DNA of 64,000 nucleotides from Acidiluteibacter ferrifornacis. GTDB lineage: Bacteria > Bacteroidota > Bacteroidia > Flavobacteriales_E > Vicingaceae. Positions within the stretch are counted from its first letter, which is position 1. Each line of letters begins with the position of its first letter. Positions 40,715 to 50,139 of this stretch are shown here, piece after piece. The notes under the pieces were generated by a model that was given only the letters and a program-made list of their open reading frames with translations, ran no database searches and was not told the origin of the DNA. Both the position numbers and the translations under genes were made by a program. The stretch covers positions 62,001-126,000 of the forward strand of contig NZ_WWNE01000006.1 of NCBI RefSeq assembly GCF_009909615.1, read 5' to 3'.

Positions 40715-42032
40715 GACCGTTCTAATCATACAGAGAGAATACCTGACAAGAGTTCAGAAAAAGTCGTTTATCATCATGAGTATTCTGGGGCCACTTTTGA
40801 TTGCAGCCTTGATGATCGTGCCTGTTTGGTTGGCTACACAAGACGAAGACAAACAAATAATTGAAGTGGTAGATGAAACCTCACTATTCATCAATAAACT
40901 AGAAGATACTGAAAACTTGTCGTTTGACTATAAATTCAGATCTCTTAGTGAAGCCAAAAAAGACTTGTATTCGGCCAATACCACCGCTATTTTATTTATT
41001 CCTGATGTAGCGATTACTTCACCAAATACGATTCAGATTTTCTATAAGAAAAAGCCTAGCACTTCCTCTATGGGATATATCAAATCGGCTTTATCCAATA
41101 CAATAGAGGATAAAAAGCTACAGGACTTTTACAAAGTCAGCAAGGATGAAATCAATGCCATTAAAACTCCTGTAAGAATTGTAAGTAGCAAGCTAAAAGA
41201 AAGCGGCGAAGAACAACAATCAGGTGGTGGCGTAGCCATGGTTGTCGCATTTGCATCGGCTATTTTTATTTACTTCTTCATTTTCCTATTCGGCGTTCAA
41301 GTGATGAGAGGTGTCATTGAAGAAAAGACAAGCCGAATTGTAGAAGTTATTATTTCTTCTGTTAAACCATTTCAGTTGATGATGGGTAAAATCATTGGAA
41401 TCGCTTTGGTTGCCCTCACTCAATTTTTATTGTGGGTGGTGTTATCAACAGCTCTAATTACAGGAGTTTCTTCCATTTTTGCTGATGAATTCGCTGCAGC
41501 AGAAAGAAACAAAGCGACCATCGAACAAATGAATCCAGATGCGGCACAATTAAGCTTGGACAAGAAAGAGAATTTCATTGCAGAGGTTAAAAACAACATT
41601 GAAATGATCAATTTCCCCTTGATATTGGGCTGTTTCCTATTTTATTTTCTAGTAGGCTATTTGCTGTATAGTGCATTGTTTGCAGCGATTGGTTCAGTTG
41701 TAGATCAAGAAGCAGACAGCCAACAATTCATGATGCCGGTCACTATACCACTTATTTTCTCATTTGTGATTGCACAAAACGTGATGGACAATCCTGATGG
41801 ACCTCTCGCCTTTTGGACTTCTATTATTCCATTCACCTCCCCCATCATTATGATGGTTCGAATTCCTTTTGGCGTTCAATGGTGGGAACTAGCGTTGTCA
41901 ATGGGATTGTTGATATTGACATTTATTGGTGCCGTTTGGTTTGCTGCAAAAATTTACCGTGTAGGAATTTTAATGTACGGCAAAAAAGTGAGCTATAAAG
42001 AAATCGGGAAATGGTTGTTTTATAAAAACTAG
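40707..42032 (+). CDS. ABC-2 type transporter permease
   Basis: Membrane partner of the ATPase encoded just upstream (8-nt overlap). 441 residues: one membrane helix near the N-terminus (about 21-41), a large extracytoplasmic domain (about 45-175), then about five helices (from about 180 to 430) with the conserved GVIEEKTSRIVEVIISSVKP region between the first two. This NatB-like layout fits export of a small molecule, ion or peptide. The next gene (Ppx/GppA) starts 1 nt after its stop codon. Confidence 0.92.
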   Translation: MNKTVLIIQREYLTRVQKKSFIIMSILGPLLIAALMIVPVWLATQDEDKQIIEVVDETSLFINKLEDTENLSFDYKFRSLSEAKKDLYSANTTAILFIPDVAITSPNTIQIFYKKKPSTSSMGYIKSALSNTIEDKKLQDFYKVSKDEINAIKTPVRIVSSKLKESGEEQQSGGGVAMVVAFASAIFIYFFIFLFGVQVMRGVIEEKTSRIVEVIISSVKPFQLMMGKIIGIALVALTQFLLWVVLSTALITGVSSIFADEFAAAERNKATIEQMNPDAAQLSLDKKENFIAEVKNNIEMINFPLILGCFLFYFLVGYLLYSALFAAIGSVVDQEADSQQFMMPVTIPLIFSFVIAQNVMDNPDGPLAFWTSIIPFTSPIIMMVRIPFGVQWWELALSMGLLILTFIGAVWFAAKIYRVGILMYGKKVSYKEIGKWLFYKN

Positions 42033-42033
42033 A

Positions 42034-42966
42034 ATGAGAATAGCCATAATTGACATTGGTACGAATACCTTCAATTTATTGATTCAAGAAGTTGATAAAA
42101 ACACTACCACTTTACTTCACAAAGATAAAATCAGTGTGAAACTAGGGGAAGGTGGAATCAATGATGGAGTGATTCATCCTATTCCGTTTCAAAGAGGATT
42201 GGATGCAATTGGTGTTCATTTAGCAACGATCGATCAATTTCAGGTCGACAAAATTGTAGCTTTTGCAACCAGCGCTGTTCGGTCGGCAAAAAATGGCGGT
42301 GAATTTAAAGCAGCTATTTTTGATAAATATCATTTGTCGATTGAAATTATTGAAGGAGATCGAGAAGCAGAATTGATTTATAAAGGCGTAAAGGAGGCAT
42401 GCCCTCTAACTTCTAAAACCATACTCATTATGGATGTTGGAGGTGGCAGTACTGAGTTTATACTCGCCAATCAAGATGAGATATTTTGGAAGAAAAGCTA
42501 TAACATCGGAGCTGCTCGGTTATTGGATCGATTCAAACATTCAGAACCCATCACTAGTTCGGAAATTGAAAGCATCCAAGATTTTCTAGATTCACAATTT
42601 GCTGAATTAAAAGACGCAATGAAAAAATGGCCAACTGCTACACTAATTGGTTCATCAGGATCTTTTGAAACTTTAGCAGACATACTGGCCAATAAACATT
42701 TAAACAGAAGTATATTTGATTCACCCTTTACTTCTATACCTATGGATGTAAATCAACTGAAAGAATTATTTCCCGAAATTTTGAGCAAAAATATTTCTCA
42801 ACGAATGGAAATAAAAGGGATGCTAGAACTAAGGGTAGACATGATGGTTGTCGTAAGTATTTTCATCGAATATATCATCGACACTTTTCATATCAATGAA
42901 GTTATTTTATCTGATTATGCCATGAAAGAAGGCATATTGACGGAAGTTATACAAAAAGACATTTAA
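42034..42966 (+). CDS. Exopolyphosphatase / guanosine pentaphosphatase family protein
   Basis: A 310-residue Ppx/GppA protein with the ASKHA fold. The two phosphate-binding loops are IDIGTNTFNLLI (residues 5-16) and MDVGGGSTEFIL (about 132-143); the catalytic Glu lies in the IIEGDREAELIYKG block. It is the short form, without the C-terminal HD-like domain, and so may act on polyphosphate or on pppGpp. It is tightly linked to the ABC pair (1 nt) and the response regulator (4 nt), suggesting a shared stress context. Confidence 0.9.
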   Translation: MRIAIIDIGTNTFNLLIQEVDKNTTTLLHKDKISVKLGEGGINDGVIHPIPFQRGLDAIGVHLATIDQFQVDKIVAFATSAVRSAKNGGEFKAAIFDKYHLSIEIIEGDREAELIYKGVKEACPLTSKTILIMDVGGGSTEFILANQDEIFWKKSYNIGAARLLDRFKHSEPITSSEIESIQDFLDSQFAELKDAMKKWPTATLIGSSGSFETLADILANKHLNRSIFDSPFTSIPMDVNQLKELFPEILSKNISQRMEIKGMLELRVDMMVVVSIFIEYIIDTFHINEVILSDYAMKEGILTEVIQKDI

Positions 42967-42970
42967 GAAT

Positions 42971-44137
42971 ATGAGCTCGATATTAATTATAGATGATGAA
43001 CGCCCAATTAGAAGTGCAATGCGCGACATTTTGGAATATGAAAAATATAAAGTAGACGAAGCTGAAGATGGCGCTATTGGTATCGAAAAAGTGGCCGCTA
43101 ACAAATACGACTTGGTGCTTTGTGACATAAAAATGCCCAAGAAGGATGGATTAGAAGTCTTGACGCATATTTTAGAAAATCATCCAGATGTGCCTGTTGT
43201 CATGATTTCAGGACATGGAACCATAGAAACGGCTGTTGATGCCATTAAGCAAGGTGCTTTTGATTATATCGCTAAACCATTGGACTTAAATCGCTTATTG
43301 ATTACTGTTCGAAATGCGCTGGATAAAGGTGTTTTGGTAGAAGAAACCAATAAGCTTCGTAAAAAAGTTAATCAAAATAAATTGACTGACATTGTTGGTG
43401 AAAGTGCCGGAATTCAAGAGGTAAAAAACATGATTAACAAAGTAGCTGCTACAGATGCTAGAGTATTGATCACAGGAGGCAATGGAACAGGTAAAGAGTT
43501 AGTTGCAAGAAGTCTACATCAAAACTCTTCCCGTAAAAATGCACCATTTATTGAGGTTAACTGCGCTGCAATTCCATCAGAATTGATAGAAAGTGAATTG
43601 TTTGGACATGAAAAAGGTGCTTTTACTTCTGCAGTTAAGCAACGTAAAGGAAAATTTGAGCAAGCTGAAGGTGGCACTTTATTTTTAGATGAAATTGGAG
43701 ACATGAGCGCTTCAGCTCAAGCAAAAGTTTTACGGGCTTTGCAAGAGAATAAGATTACTCGTGTAGGTGGCGAAAAAGAAATCAAAGTCAATGTGAGAAT
43801 TCTAGCCGCTACCAACAAAGATTTAATCCAAGAAATCAAGGATAATAATTTTAGAGAGGATTTATATCACCGACTGAGTGTAATATTGATTCATGTACCT
43901 TCATTGAATGAACGAAAAGACGATATCCCGATTTTAGCAGATTATTTTCTTCAAAAAATTTGCGATGAGAACGGCATGCCAAAAAAGGAGTTTACCAAAG
44001 ATGGTTTAAAAGCTTTACAGGATATTAACTGGACGGGAAATATTAGAGAATTGAGAAACCTGGTAGAACGGTTGCTGATTTTAAGCGATCAACAAATTGA
44101 TGCCGTTACGGTAAACAAATACGCAAATCCGAAATAG
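42971..44137 (+). CDS. Response regulator with AAA+ sigma-54-activator domain, no HTH
   Basis: 388 residues. Receiver domain (1-about 120) with the acidic pocket DD at 8-9 and phospho-acceptor Asp52 in LCDIKMP. AAA+ domain (about 145-375) with Walker A GGNGTGKE, Walker B GGTLFLDEIGD and the sensor II region NIRELRNLVERL. The sigma-54 contact loop, normally GAFTGA, reads GAFTSA (residues 216-221). The protein stops about 20 residues after the AAA+ domain, so the Fis-type DNA-binding domain of NtrC proteins is missing. No histidine kinase gene is adjacent. It may activate transcription without specific DNA binding or do something else. Confidence 0.9.
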   Translation: MSSILIIDDERPIRSAMRDILEYEKYKVDEAEDGAIGIEKVAANKYDLVLCDIKMPKKDGLEVLTHILENHPDVPVVMISGHGTIETAVDAIKQGAFDYIAKPLDLNRLLITVRNALDKGVLVEETNKLRKKVNQNKLTDIVGESAGIQEVKNMINKVAATDARVLITGGNGTGKELVARSLHQNSSRKNAPFIEVNCAAIPSELIESELFGHEKGAFTSAVKQRKGKFEQAEGGTLFLDEIGDMSASAQAKVLRALQENKITRVGGEKEIKVNVRILAATNKDLIQEIKDNNFREDLYHRLSVILIHVPSLNERKDDIPILADYFLQKICDENGMPKKEFTKDGLKALQDINWTGNIRELRNLVERLLILSDQQIDAVTVNKYANPK

Positions 44138-44235
44138 CCAAATTGACTTATAAAGTCGAATTAGTTAATAAATAGTTCGATTCAAGACTATAAATTCTCC
44201 ATTATCGGCTTAAAATTGTACCATACAAATAGGAT

Positions 44236-45597
44236 ATGAAGGTACATTTTATTGCAATCGGAGGAAGTGCCATGCACAATTTAGCATTGGCTTTACATAG
44301 TAAAGGTTATACTGTATCAGGTTCTGATGATCAAATATTTGAACCTTCATACAGTCGTTTAGATAAAGTGGGAATTTTACCTACTGAAATGGGTTGGAGA
44401 CCAGAGTTAATCTCTTCCGATTTAGATGCAATAATCTTGGGCATGCATGCCAGAAAAGACAATCCGGAACTACTAAAAGCTCAAGAGTTGGGTTTGAAGA
44501 TATACTCCTATCCTGAATATATCTATGAGCAATCCAAAGACAAGCAAAGGGTTGTAATAGGTGGAAGTCACGGTAAGACTTCCATTACTTCGATGATTCT
44601 TCACGTATTGAATCATTTAAACATGCCTTTTGACTATTTAGTTGGAGCTCAATTAGAGGGGTTTGAACGAATGGTTCAGCTTTCTGATGCTCCACTGATC
44701 ATTTTGGAAGGAGATGAGTACTTGTCCTCCCCGATTGATTTAACTCCAAAGTTCTTGTGGTACAAGCCGCAGGTTGCTTTATTGAGTGGAATCGCTTGGG
44801 ATCACATCAATGTGTTTCCTACATTCGAAATATACAAACAACAATTTCAGCTATTTGCAGAGACCATCCAATCCAATGGAAGTTTGATTTACTTCTCAGG
44901 TGATGAGAATTTAAATAAAATAGCACAAAGTAATCTAGCAGAAGTAAATAGACTACCTTATCATACTCCAAATCACATTATAGAAAACGAACAAACCTTT
45001 TTAACTACACCAGGAGGAAATATTCCTCTAGCTATTTTTGGAAATCACAACCTACAAAACCTGGAAGGTGCTCGATTAGTTTGTCAAGAAATTGGAATTT
45101 CTTCAGAACAGTTTTATGAGGCGATACAGTCATTTAAAGGAGCTGCCAAGCGATTGGAATTGATAGGAAACAAATCGAAGACAACGGTCTATAAAGATTT
45201 TGCTCACTCCCCTTCTAAACTAAAAGCTACAGTGAATGCTGTAAAGAGTCAATATAAAAAAAGAAATGTAGTAGCATTAATGGAGTTGCATACATTCAGC
45301 AGCTTAAATAGTGAATTCTTACAACAATACAACGGAAGTATGAATGAAGCAGATGAAGCAATTGTTTATTATAATCCAAAAACCATTGCTCATAAAAAGC
45401 TAGATCCTATTTCTATTGGAGAAGTGAAAGCTGCTTTTGATCGATCTGATCTGAAGATCTATACTGATTCCAAACAACTACAAGCTGATTTACTCAGTAT
45501 GAACTGGGACAATAGTGTGCTGCTATTAATGACCTCAGGAAATTTTGATGGAGTCAATCTAAATGATTTTGGGCAAAAGATTATTGACACTGTTTAG
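44236..45597 (+). CDS. mpl: Mur-ligase family protein, Mpl type
   Basis: A 453-residue ligase of the UDP-N-acetylmuramate:L-alanyl-gamma-D-glutamyl-meso-diaminopimelate ligase type, which reuses murein tripeptide. N-terminal Rossmann domain (HFIAIGGSAMHNLALAL), central ATPase with P-loop GGSHGKTS (about 113-120), LEGDEYLSSPIDL and GIAWDHINVFPT, and a C-terminal ligase domain (KDFAHSPSK block). MurC is the alternative, but the start without the GIGG.GMS pattern and the DHINVF block favour Mpl. It lies 98 nt after the regulator gene and may have its own promoter. Its stop overlaps that of the convergent DUF4199 gene. Confidence 0.85.
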   Translation: MKVHFIAIGGSAMHNLALALHSKGYTVSGSDDQIFEPSYSRLDKVGILPTEMGWRPELISSDLDAIILGMHARKDNPELLKAQELGLKIYSYPEYIYEQSKDKQRVVIGGSHGKTSITSMILHVLNHLNMPFDYLVGAQLEGFERMVQLSDAPLIILEGDEYLSSPIDLTPKFLWYKPQVALLSGIAWDHINVFPTFEIYKQQFQLFAETIQSNGSLIYFSGDENLNKIAQSNLAEVNRLPYHTPNHIIENEQTFLTTPGGNIPLAIFGNHNLQNLEGARLVCQEIGISSEQFYEAIQSFKGAAKRLELIGNKSKTTVYKDFAHSPSKLKATVNAVKSQYKKRNVVALMELHTFSSLNSEFLQQYNGSMNEADEAIVYYNPKTIAHKKLDPISIGEVKAAFDRSDLKIYTDSKQLQADLLSMNWDNSVLLLMTSGNFDGVNLNDFGQKIIDTV

Positions 45598-46094
45598 TGC
45601 CCAAACCCTTTCATTTTTCGCACAAAGAAAGTTATTAGAGCAGAATAAAATCCTCCAATAATTAAGAAGATAACCAGTGAAACGGTACTTTGAAAGTAGG
45701 GTGATAATACAAACTCTCCAGCTTTCTGTACTTCTTCGATGTTGGTATTCCCTGCAGCTTCAGCTTCTGCTACTTTTTGTTGAAGCATAATGGTGAAGTA
45801 ATCAGGATCGATAAATGTATAATAAGAATAAATAAAAGCAGACATCAAGATCGCGTATAACGCTGTGACCTTCATGCCTGCTTTAAAGTCATCTACAAAA
45901 GCGGAAGTTCCTCCTACTTTCAGTTTATGATTTCGAATGGTGATAAAAATCGCTGTCATTAATAAAAAGACATAACCCAATCCTAGGTATAAATCAAAGT
46001 CAGTAAATTGCTGCCCGCTGAAAAAAATAATCATTTTCAACAGCACCGAAAAAACTGTAAACCAAACTGCAGTAGAAAAAACCGTCTTTGTCAT
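45594..46094 (-). CDS. DUF4199 family membrane protein
   Basis: A 166-residue inner-membrane protein with about four membrane helices (residues about 6-24, 34-52, 72-92, 130-155) and a short loop between the last two. It matches the DUF4199 pattern of Bacteroidota: conserved YxxDP..F after the third helix, here SYYTFIDPDYF. Function unknown. Its stop codon overlaps that of the convergent mpl gene by 4 nt. It is 30 nt downstream of rho and may be co-transcribed with it. Confidence 0.8.
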   Translation of the reverse strand: MTKTVFSTAVWFTVFSVLLKMIIFFSGQQFTDFDLYLGLGYVFLLMTAIFITIRNHKLKVGGTSAFVDDFKAGMKVTALYAILMSAFIYSYYTFIDPDYFTIMLQQKVAEAEAAGNTNIEEVQKAGEFVLSPYFQSTVSLVIFLIIGGFYSALITFFVRKMKGFGH

Positions 46095-46124
46095 TTAATT
46101 AAAAGTTTCAAGCGAAAACGTCTT

Positions 46125-47840
46125 TTAGCCGTTCATTGAAATTAAAAACTCTTCGTTATTTTTTGTTTTGGTAATTCTATCTTTCATGAATTCCATAGCT
46201 TCTACAGGGTTCATGTCCGCAATATGATTACGTAGAATCCACATACGTTGTACAATGTCTTTAGACAATAACAATTCCTCTTTACGAGTACTTGAAGAAA
46301 CAATATCAATAGCAGGGTATACTCTACGATTAGAAATTTTACGATCCAATTGAAGTTCCATGTTTCCTGTTCCTTTAAATTCTTCGAAAATTACTTCGTC
46401 CATTTTAGAACCTGTTTCAGTCAATGCTGTTGCAAGAATAGTCAAAGAACCACCATTCTCAATTTTACGGGCAGCACCAAAGAAACGTTTCGGCTTGTGC
46501 AATGCATTTGCATCAACACCACCAGAAAGCACCTTACCTGATGAAGGAGAAACCGTATTGTATGCTCTTGCCAATCTGGTAATGGAATCCAGTAAAATAA
46601 CCACATCATGGCCACACTCTACCATTCTCTTGGCTTTCTCCAAAACAAGATTAGCTACCTTTACGTGTCGTTCAGCAGGTTCATCAAATGTAGAAGATAC
46701 TACTTCAGCATTTACACTTCTAGCCATATCTGTTACCTCTTCTGGACGTTCGTCGATTAGTAAAATCAACAAATACACTTCAGGATGATTTGATGCAATT
46801 GCGTTCGCAACTTCCTTTAACAATGTTGTTTTACCAGTTTTTGGTTGAGCTACTATTAGCCCCCTTTGCCCTTTACCAATTGGTGTGAATAAATCTATCA
46901 CACGTGTAGACAAACCAGACTTTGCGTGACCAGTTAAGTTGAACTTTTCAAAAGGAAACAATGGAGTTAAATAATCAAAAGGGACTCTATCCCTAACGAA
47001 ATCTGGGGTTCTACCATTAATTTCATCAACCCTAATCAAAGGAAAATACTTTTCGCCTTCTTTTGGTGGTCTAACACTACCTCTAACTGTATCTCCAGTT
47101 TTCAAACCAAAAAGTTTTACTTGTGATTGAGATACATAAATATCATCAGGAGAGTTTAGGTAATTATAATCAGAAGATCTCAAGAAACCATAACCATCAG
47201 GCATCATCTCCAACACACCTTCACTTACAATTATTCCGTCAAAGTTAAAACCATAGTCGGCTTTAGACTTTTGATCTCTTCGCTGATTGTTATTATGATT
47301 TGTGTTATTACTGGAATTCCCATTCGAATTTTGGTTCGAATTCGAATTGTTGTTGTTGTTGTTGGATTTTCTTGGAGGTCGCTGCTCTTGTTGAGTTTCC
47401 TTGGAGCTGTTATTTTGCTCAGACTTAGGTTCTGATTTTTGTTGTTGCTGTTTATGTTGAGGAGTTGCTCTAGGCTTCTCTTCAGGAGGAGTTTCCTTTT
47501 TCTTGAAACGAATTTCTTTTCTTTCATTCTGTTGTTTAGGAGAATCCTTCTCAACAGTTTCTGGTTTAGAAACCTCTTCCTTCGCAGGCTCCTTAGTTTC
47601 TGGCTTATTCACCGAAGTACTTCTAGGCTTCCTGGCCCTTATCGGCTTTTCTGTTTCCGGAGACTTAGTAGCTTTCTTTTCAGTAGGCGTCTTTTTAAGA
47701 GGTTGAATAGCTTGTTGATCGAGTATTTGATAGACCAACTCTTCTTTTTTCAGCTTATTAGACTTTTTAATATCTAATTCTTTGGCAATTTCTTTTAATT
47801 CAATTACCGTCTTCTGATTTAACTCAAGAATGTCGTACAT
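46125..47840 (-). CDS. rho: Transcription termination factor Rho with long disordered insert
   Basis: RNA-dependent ATPase that terminates untranslated transcripts. 571 residues against 419 in E. coli. N-terminal Rho-N helical domain (1-45), an insert of about 150 residues (about 46-200) rich in Lys, Glu, Pro and Gln and then Asn, the cold-shock-like RNA-binding domain (about 205-280, PDGYGFLRS), and the ATPase ring: [11 protein letters not shown] (Walker A), [13 protein letters not shown], and the Q/R-loop region with [18 protein letters not shown] (GTT)5 run at 47349-47363, reading as five AAC codons, lies in the Asn tract. Confidence 0.97.
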   Translation of the reverse strand: MYDILELNQKTVIELKEIAKELDIKKSNKLKKEELVYQILDQQAIQPLKKTPTEKKATKSPETEKPIRARKPRSTSVNKPETKEPAKEEVSKPETVEKDSPKQQNERKEIRFKKKETPPEEKPRATPQHKQQQQKSEPKSEQNNSSKETQQEQRPPRKSNNNNNNSNSNQNSNGNSSNNTNHNNNQRRDQKSKADYGFNFDGIIVSEGVLEMMPDGYGFLRSSDYNYLNSPDDIYVSQSQVKLFGLKTGDTVRGSVRPPKEGEKYFPLIRVDEINGRTPDFVRDRVPFDYLTPLFPFEKFNLTGHAKSGLSTRVIDLFTPIGKGQRGLIVAQPKTGKTTLLKEVANAIASNHPEVYLLILLIDERPEEVTDMARSVNAEVVSSTFDEPAERHVKVANLVLEKAKRMVECGHDVVILLDSITRLARAYNTVSPSSGKVLSGGVDANALHKPKRFFGAARKIENGGSLTILATALTETGSKMDEVIFEEFKGTGNMELQLDRKISNRRVYPAIDIVSSSTRKEELLLSKDIVQRMWILRNHIADMNPVEAMEFMKDRITKTKNNEEFLISMNG

Positions 47841-47984
47841 TAATATGGAAATGTTGAAATAATAAATTTATAATTTGAAGTTCTTTTGGGAACAGACAAC
47901 GTGAGAACGTGTCATTAATTTAATACTCGAATCAAGAAAACTGAGTAAATAATCAATGCAATTATACTAATTTATTTAACACCA

Positions 47985-49013
47985 TTAAGATTTCAGTCGA
48001 TATATATTCTCGATAATCTCAACTACTTTTAAACCCTCTAAAGAATTGGTCGAAACAAAATTCCTCCCTTTAAGTGTTTCCACCACATTATCAATTACAA
48101 AGTGGTGGTTAGCCGCACTTCCCTTGTATTTACCATAATCGTTGGCAGGAAGCGTTTCTTCTAACTTAGGCATTTCATATCCTTCTATATTGCATACCTC
48201 CACCTCATTCATATATTGCCCACCGACTTTAATACTCCCTTTTTGACCGATTATGGTAATACTACTTTCTAAATTATTATTCCAAACTGCAGTAGAGTAA
48301 TTAATACTCCCTGCTCCTTGTTTTACGAAGTCGAAATGTATAATTCCGGAGTCTTCAAACTCAGTTGTTTTTTGATGATTAAAATCATAAAATTTGGCGT
48401 TAATGTTTTTAATATCACCAAATAACCAAAACATTGTATCGATGAAATGGCTAAACTGTGTAAACAATGTACCGCCGTCACTAGCTAATTTCCCTTTCCA
48501 ATAATTGGGGTCTCCACCTTTATAGTAATCATCATCTCGGTTCCAATAACAATTAATTTGAACCATATAAATTTCACCTAAAATTCCATCATCAACTACA
48601 CTTTTCAGCCATTGAGCGGGCGGACTATATCGATTCTGCATCACACAGAAGACCAGTTTGTTCCGTTTTAAGGCACGGAAAAGTACTTCCTCTGCGTCTT
48701 GTTTTGTGAGCGCCATTGGTTTTTCACAAACCACATGAAAGTTAGCGTCTAATGCATCAATTGATTGTTTTGCATGCTCACCATTAGGCGAACAAACATT
48801 CACTACATGTATTTCAGGATGATTCTTAAACATTTCTTGATGGGTTGTATAAACAGGAACTCCAAATTCCTGTCTCAATTCTTCGTGAACTGAAGTGTCT
48901 ATATCAGTTAACGCCACCAGTTTTGAATATTCATTCTTCACAACCATTGTAGCATGTCTTCTACCTATTCTTCCAGCACCAATTACAGCAAAATTTACTA
49001 TTCCTTCAATCAT
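47985..49013 (-). CDS. Gfo/Idh/MocA-family sugar dehydrogenase (WbpB/WlbA-like)
   Basis: A 342-residue NAD(P)-dependent oxidoreductase. Rossmann motif FAVIGAGRIGRRHA (residues 8-21), the family EKP block in VVCEKPMALT (about 97) and a C-terminal beta domain. The stretch GDPNYWKGKLASDGGTLFTQ and the sugar-contacting His-Asp (FSHFIDTM) resemble WbpB/WlbA, which oxidise a UDP-sugar acid at C3 during synthesis of diacetamido sugars. The substrate is not proven. It is divergent from galE and sits at the edge of the polysaccharide genes. Confidence 0.82.
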   Translation of the reverse strand: MIEGIVNFAVIGAGRIGRRHATMVVKNEYSKLVALTDIDTSVHEELRQEFGVPVYTTHQEMFKNHPEIHVVNVCSPNGEHAKQSIDALDANFHVVCEKPMALTKQDAEEVLFRALKRNKLVFCVMQNRYSPPAQWLKSVVDDGILGEIYMVQINCYWNRDDDYYKGGDPNYWKGKLASDGGTLFTQFSHFIDTMFWLFGDIKNINAKFYDFNHQKTTEFEDSGIIHFDFVKQGAGSINYSTAVWNNNLESSITIIGQKGSIKVGGQYMNEVEVCNIEGYEMPKLEETLPANDYGKYKGSAANHHFVIDNVVETLKGRNFVSTNSLEGLKVVEIIENIYRLKS

Positions 49014-49092
49014 AATACAACCCTATTTTAAAATATCGAAATTACAATAATTTAGATTTAATCTTAAAATTTTTTTAACAAATACTATTCAA

Positions 49093-49100
49093 TACTTTTG
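49093..49100 (+). promoter_or_regulatory. -7 promoter element of galE
   Basis: TACTTTTG, an exact TAnnTTTG box, ending 19 nt before the galE ATG. No clear TTG -33 box. Confidence 0.5.
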
Positions 49101-49119
49101 TGCTAAACAAAGTATAAAA

Positions 49120-50139
49120 ATGACTGTATTAGTAACAGGAGGAGCAGGATATATAGGTTCGCATACAATTATTGAATTAATTCAAAAAGGATATACAAAT
49201 ATTATCTCTGTGGATAATTATTCGAATTCTGAAGAAAGTACTTATAAAAGAATTGAATCGATCACCAATTACAAGATTCAGTATTATTCAATTGATCTGA
49301 CCAGCAAAATTGATTGTGAACGTCTTTTCGAAGAAAATGAATTTGATGCAGTGATACACTTTGCAGCATACAAATCCGTTCCTGAATCTGTTGAAAACCC
49401 TTTATCGTATTATCGCAACAACCTTAACTCATTAATTAACATTATTGATTGCTGTAATAAATACCATTGTAATCAATTAATCTTTTCTTCTTCTTGTTCT
49501 GTATACGGCAATTCAACGGAGTTACCAGTTACCGAAACAACCCCGCTTGGAATAGCTGAGTCTCCCTATGCTGAAACAAAATTTATTGGGGAAAGAATTA
49601 TTCGTGATGCCGTAAAAGCAAATTCAGAAATGAAGGCTGTGATTTTACGTTACTTTAATCCTGTAGGAGCACATATATCAGGAAAACTAGGAGAACCCGC
49701 ATCAGAACGCCCCAACAATTTAGTTCCTTTTATTACCCAAACTGCGGCTGGCTTAAAAGAAAAGCTAAAAGTTTTTGGAGGAGATTATAATACTCCCGAC
49801 GGGACGTGTATTAGAGATTATATTCATGTTTCAGATATTGCAGATGCTCACATACTTGCTTTAGAATACCTTACCAAAACCAATAACAACATAGAGGTAT
49901 TTAATCTTGGAACTGGTAAGGGAGTGACAGTGTTAGAAGTTATAAAAAGCTTTGAGTATGTAAATAAATTGAATCTCAATTATGAAGTTGTAGAGCGGAG
50001 AAAAGGAGACGTAGAAGCGGTATATGCTAACAATGATAAAGCTGTAAAACTTCTAGGTTGGAAGCCTAAACATAGCCTCAGTGAAATGATGGAAAGTGCT
50101 TGGAAGTGGCAACAAAACTTATTGGATGATCCAATTTAA
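49120..50139 (+). CDS. galE: UDP-glucose 4-epimerase
   Basis: Interconverts UDP-glucose and UDP-galactose (possibly also the N-acetyl forms), supplying surface polysaccharides. 339 residues of the extended SDR family: NAD motif VTGGAGYIGSHT (4-15), SSSCSVYG with the catalytic Ser, YAETK with the catalytic Tyr-Lys pair, and the RYFNPVGAHISG block. Its stop codon overlaps that of the convergent rlmH by 4 nt. Confidence 0.95.
   Translation: MTVLVTGGAGYIGSHTIIELIQKGYTNIISVDNYSNSEESTYKRIESITNYKIQYYSIDLTSKIDCERLFEENEFDAVIHFAAYKSVPESVENPLSYYRNNLNSLINIIDCCNKYHCNQLIFSSSCSVYGNSTELPVTETTPLGIAESPYAETKFIGERIIRDAVKANSEMKAVILRYFNPVGAHISGKLGEPASERPNNLVPFITQTAAGLKEKLKVFGGDYNTPDGTCIRDYIHVSDIADAHILALEYLTKTNNNIEVFNLGTGKGVTVLEVIKSFEYVNKLNLNYEVVERRKGDVEAVYANNDKAVKLLGWKPKHSLSEMMESAWKWQQNLLDDPI

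Noticed and set aside
44151-44175. GACTT/AAGTC and TCGAA/TTCGA pairs after the response regulator gene as a terminator
   Set aside because: The stems are only five base pairs and no T run follows.
47280-47400. GTT/TTG-rich repeats in rho considered as a CRISPR-like or tandem repeat array
   Set aside because: They are codons for Asn and Gln in the disordered insert; there are no spacers of fixed length.
47231-47777. Open frames in other frames and on the other strand within rho
   Set aside because: Low-complexity products created by the repetitive insert of rho; no start context and no family match.
47880-47920. GTTC...GAAC palindrome and repeated ACGT words upstream of rho as an autoregulatory site
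   Set aside because: Short and imperfect; no promoter box could be placed with it, so the evidence is too weak.
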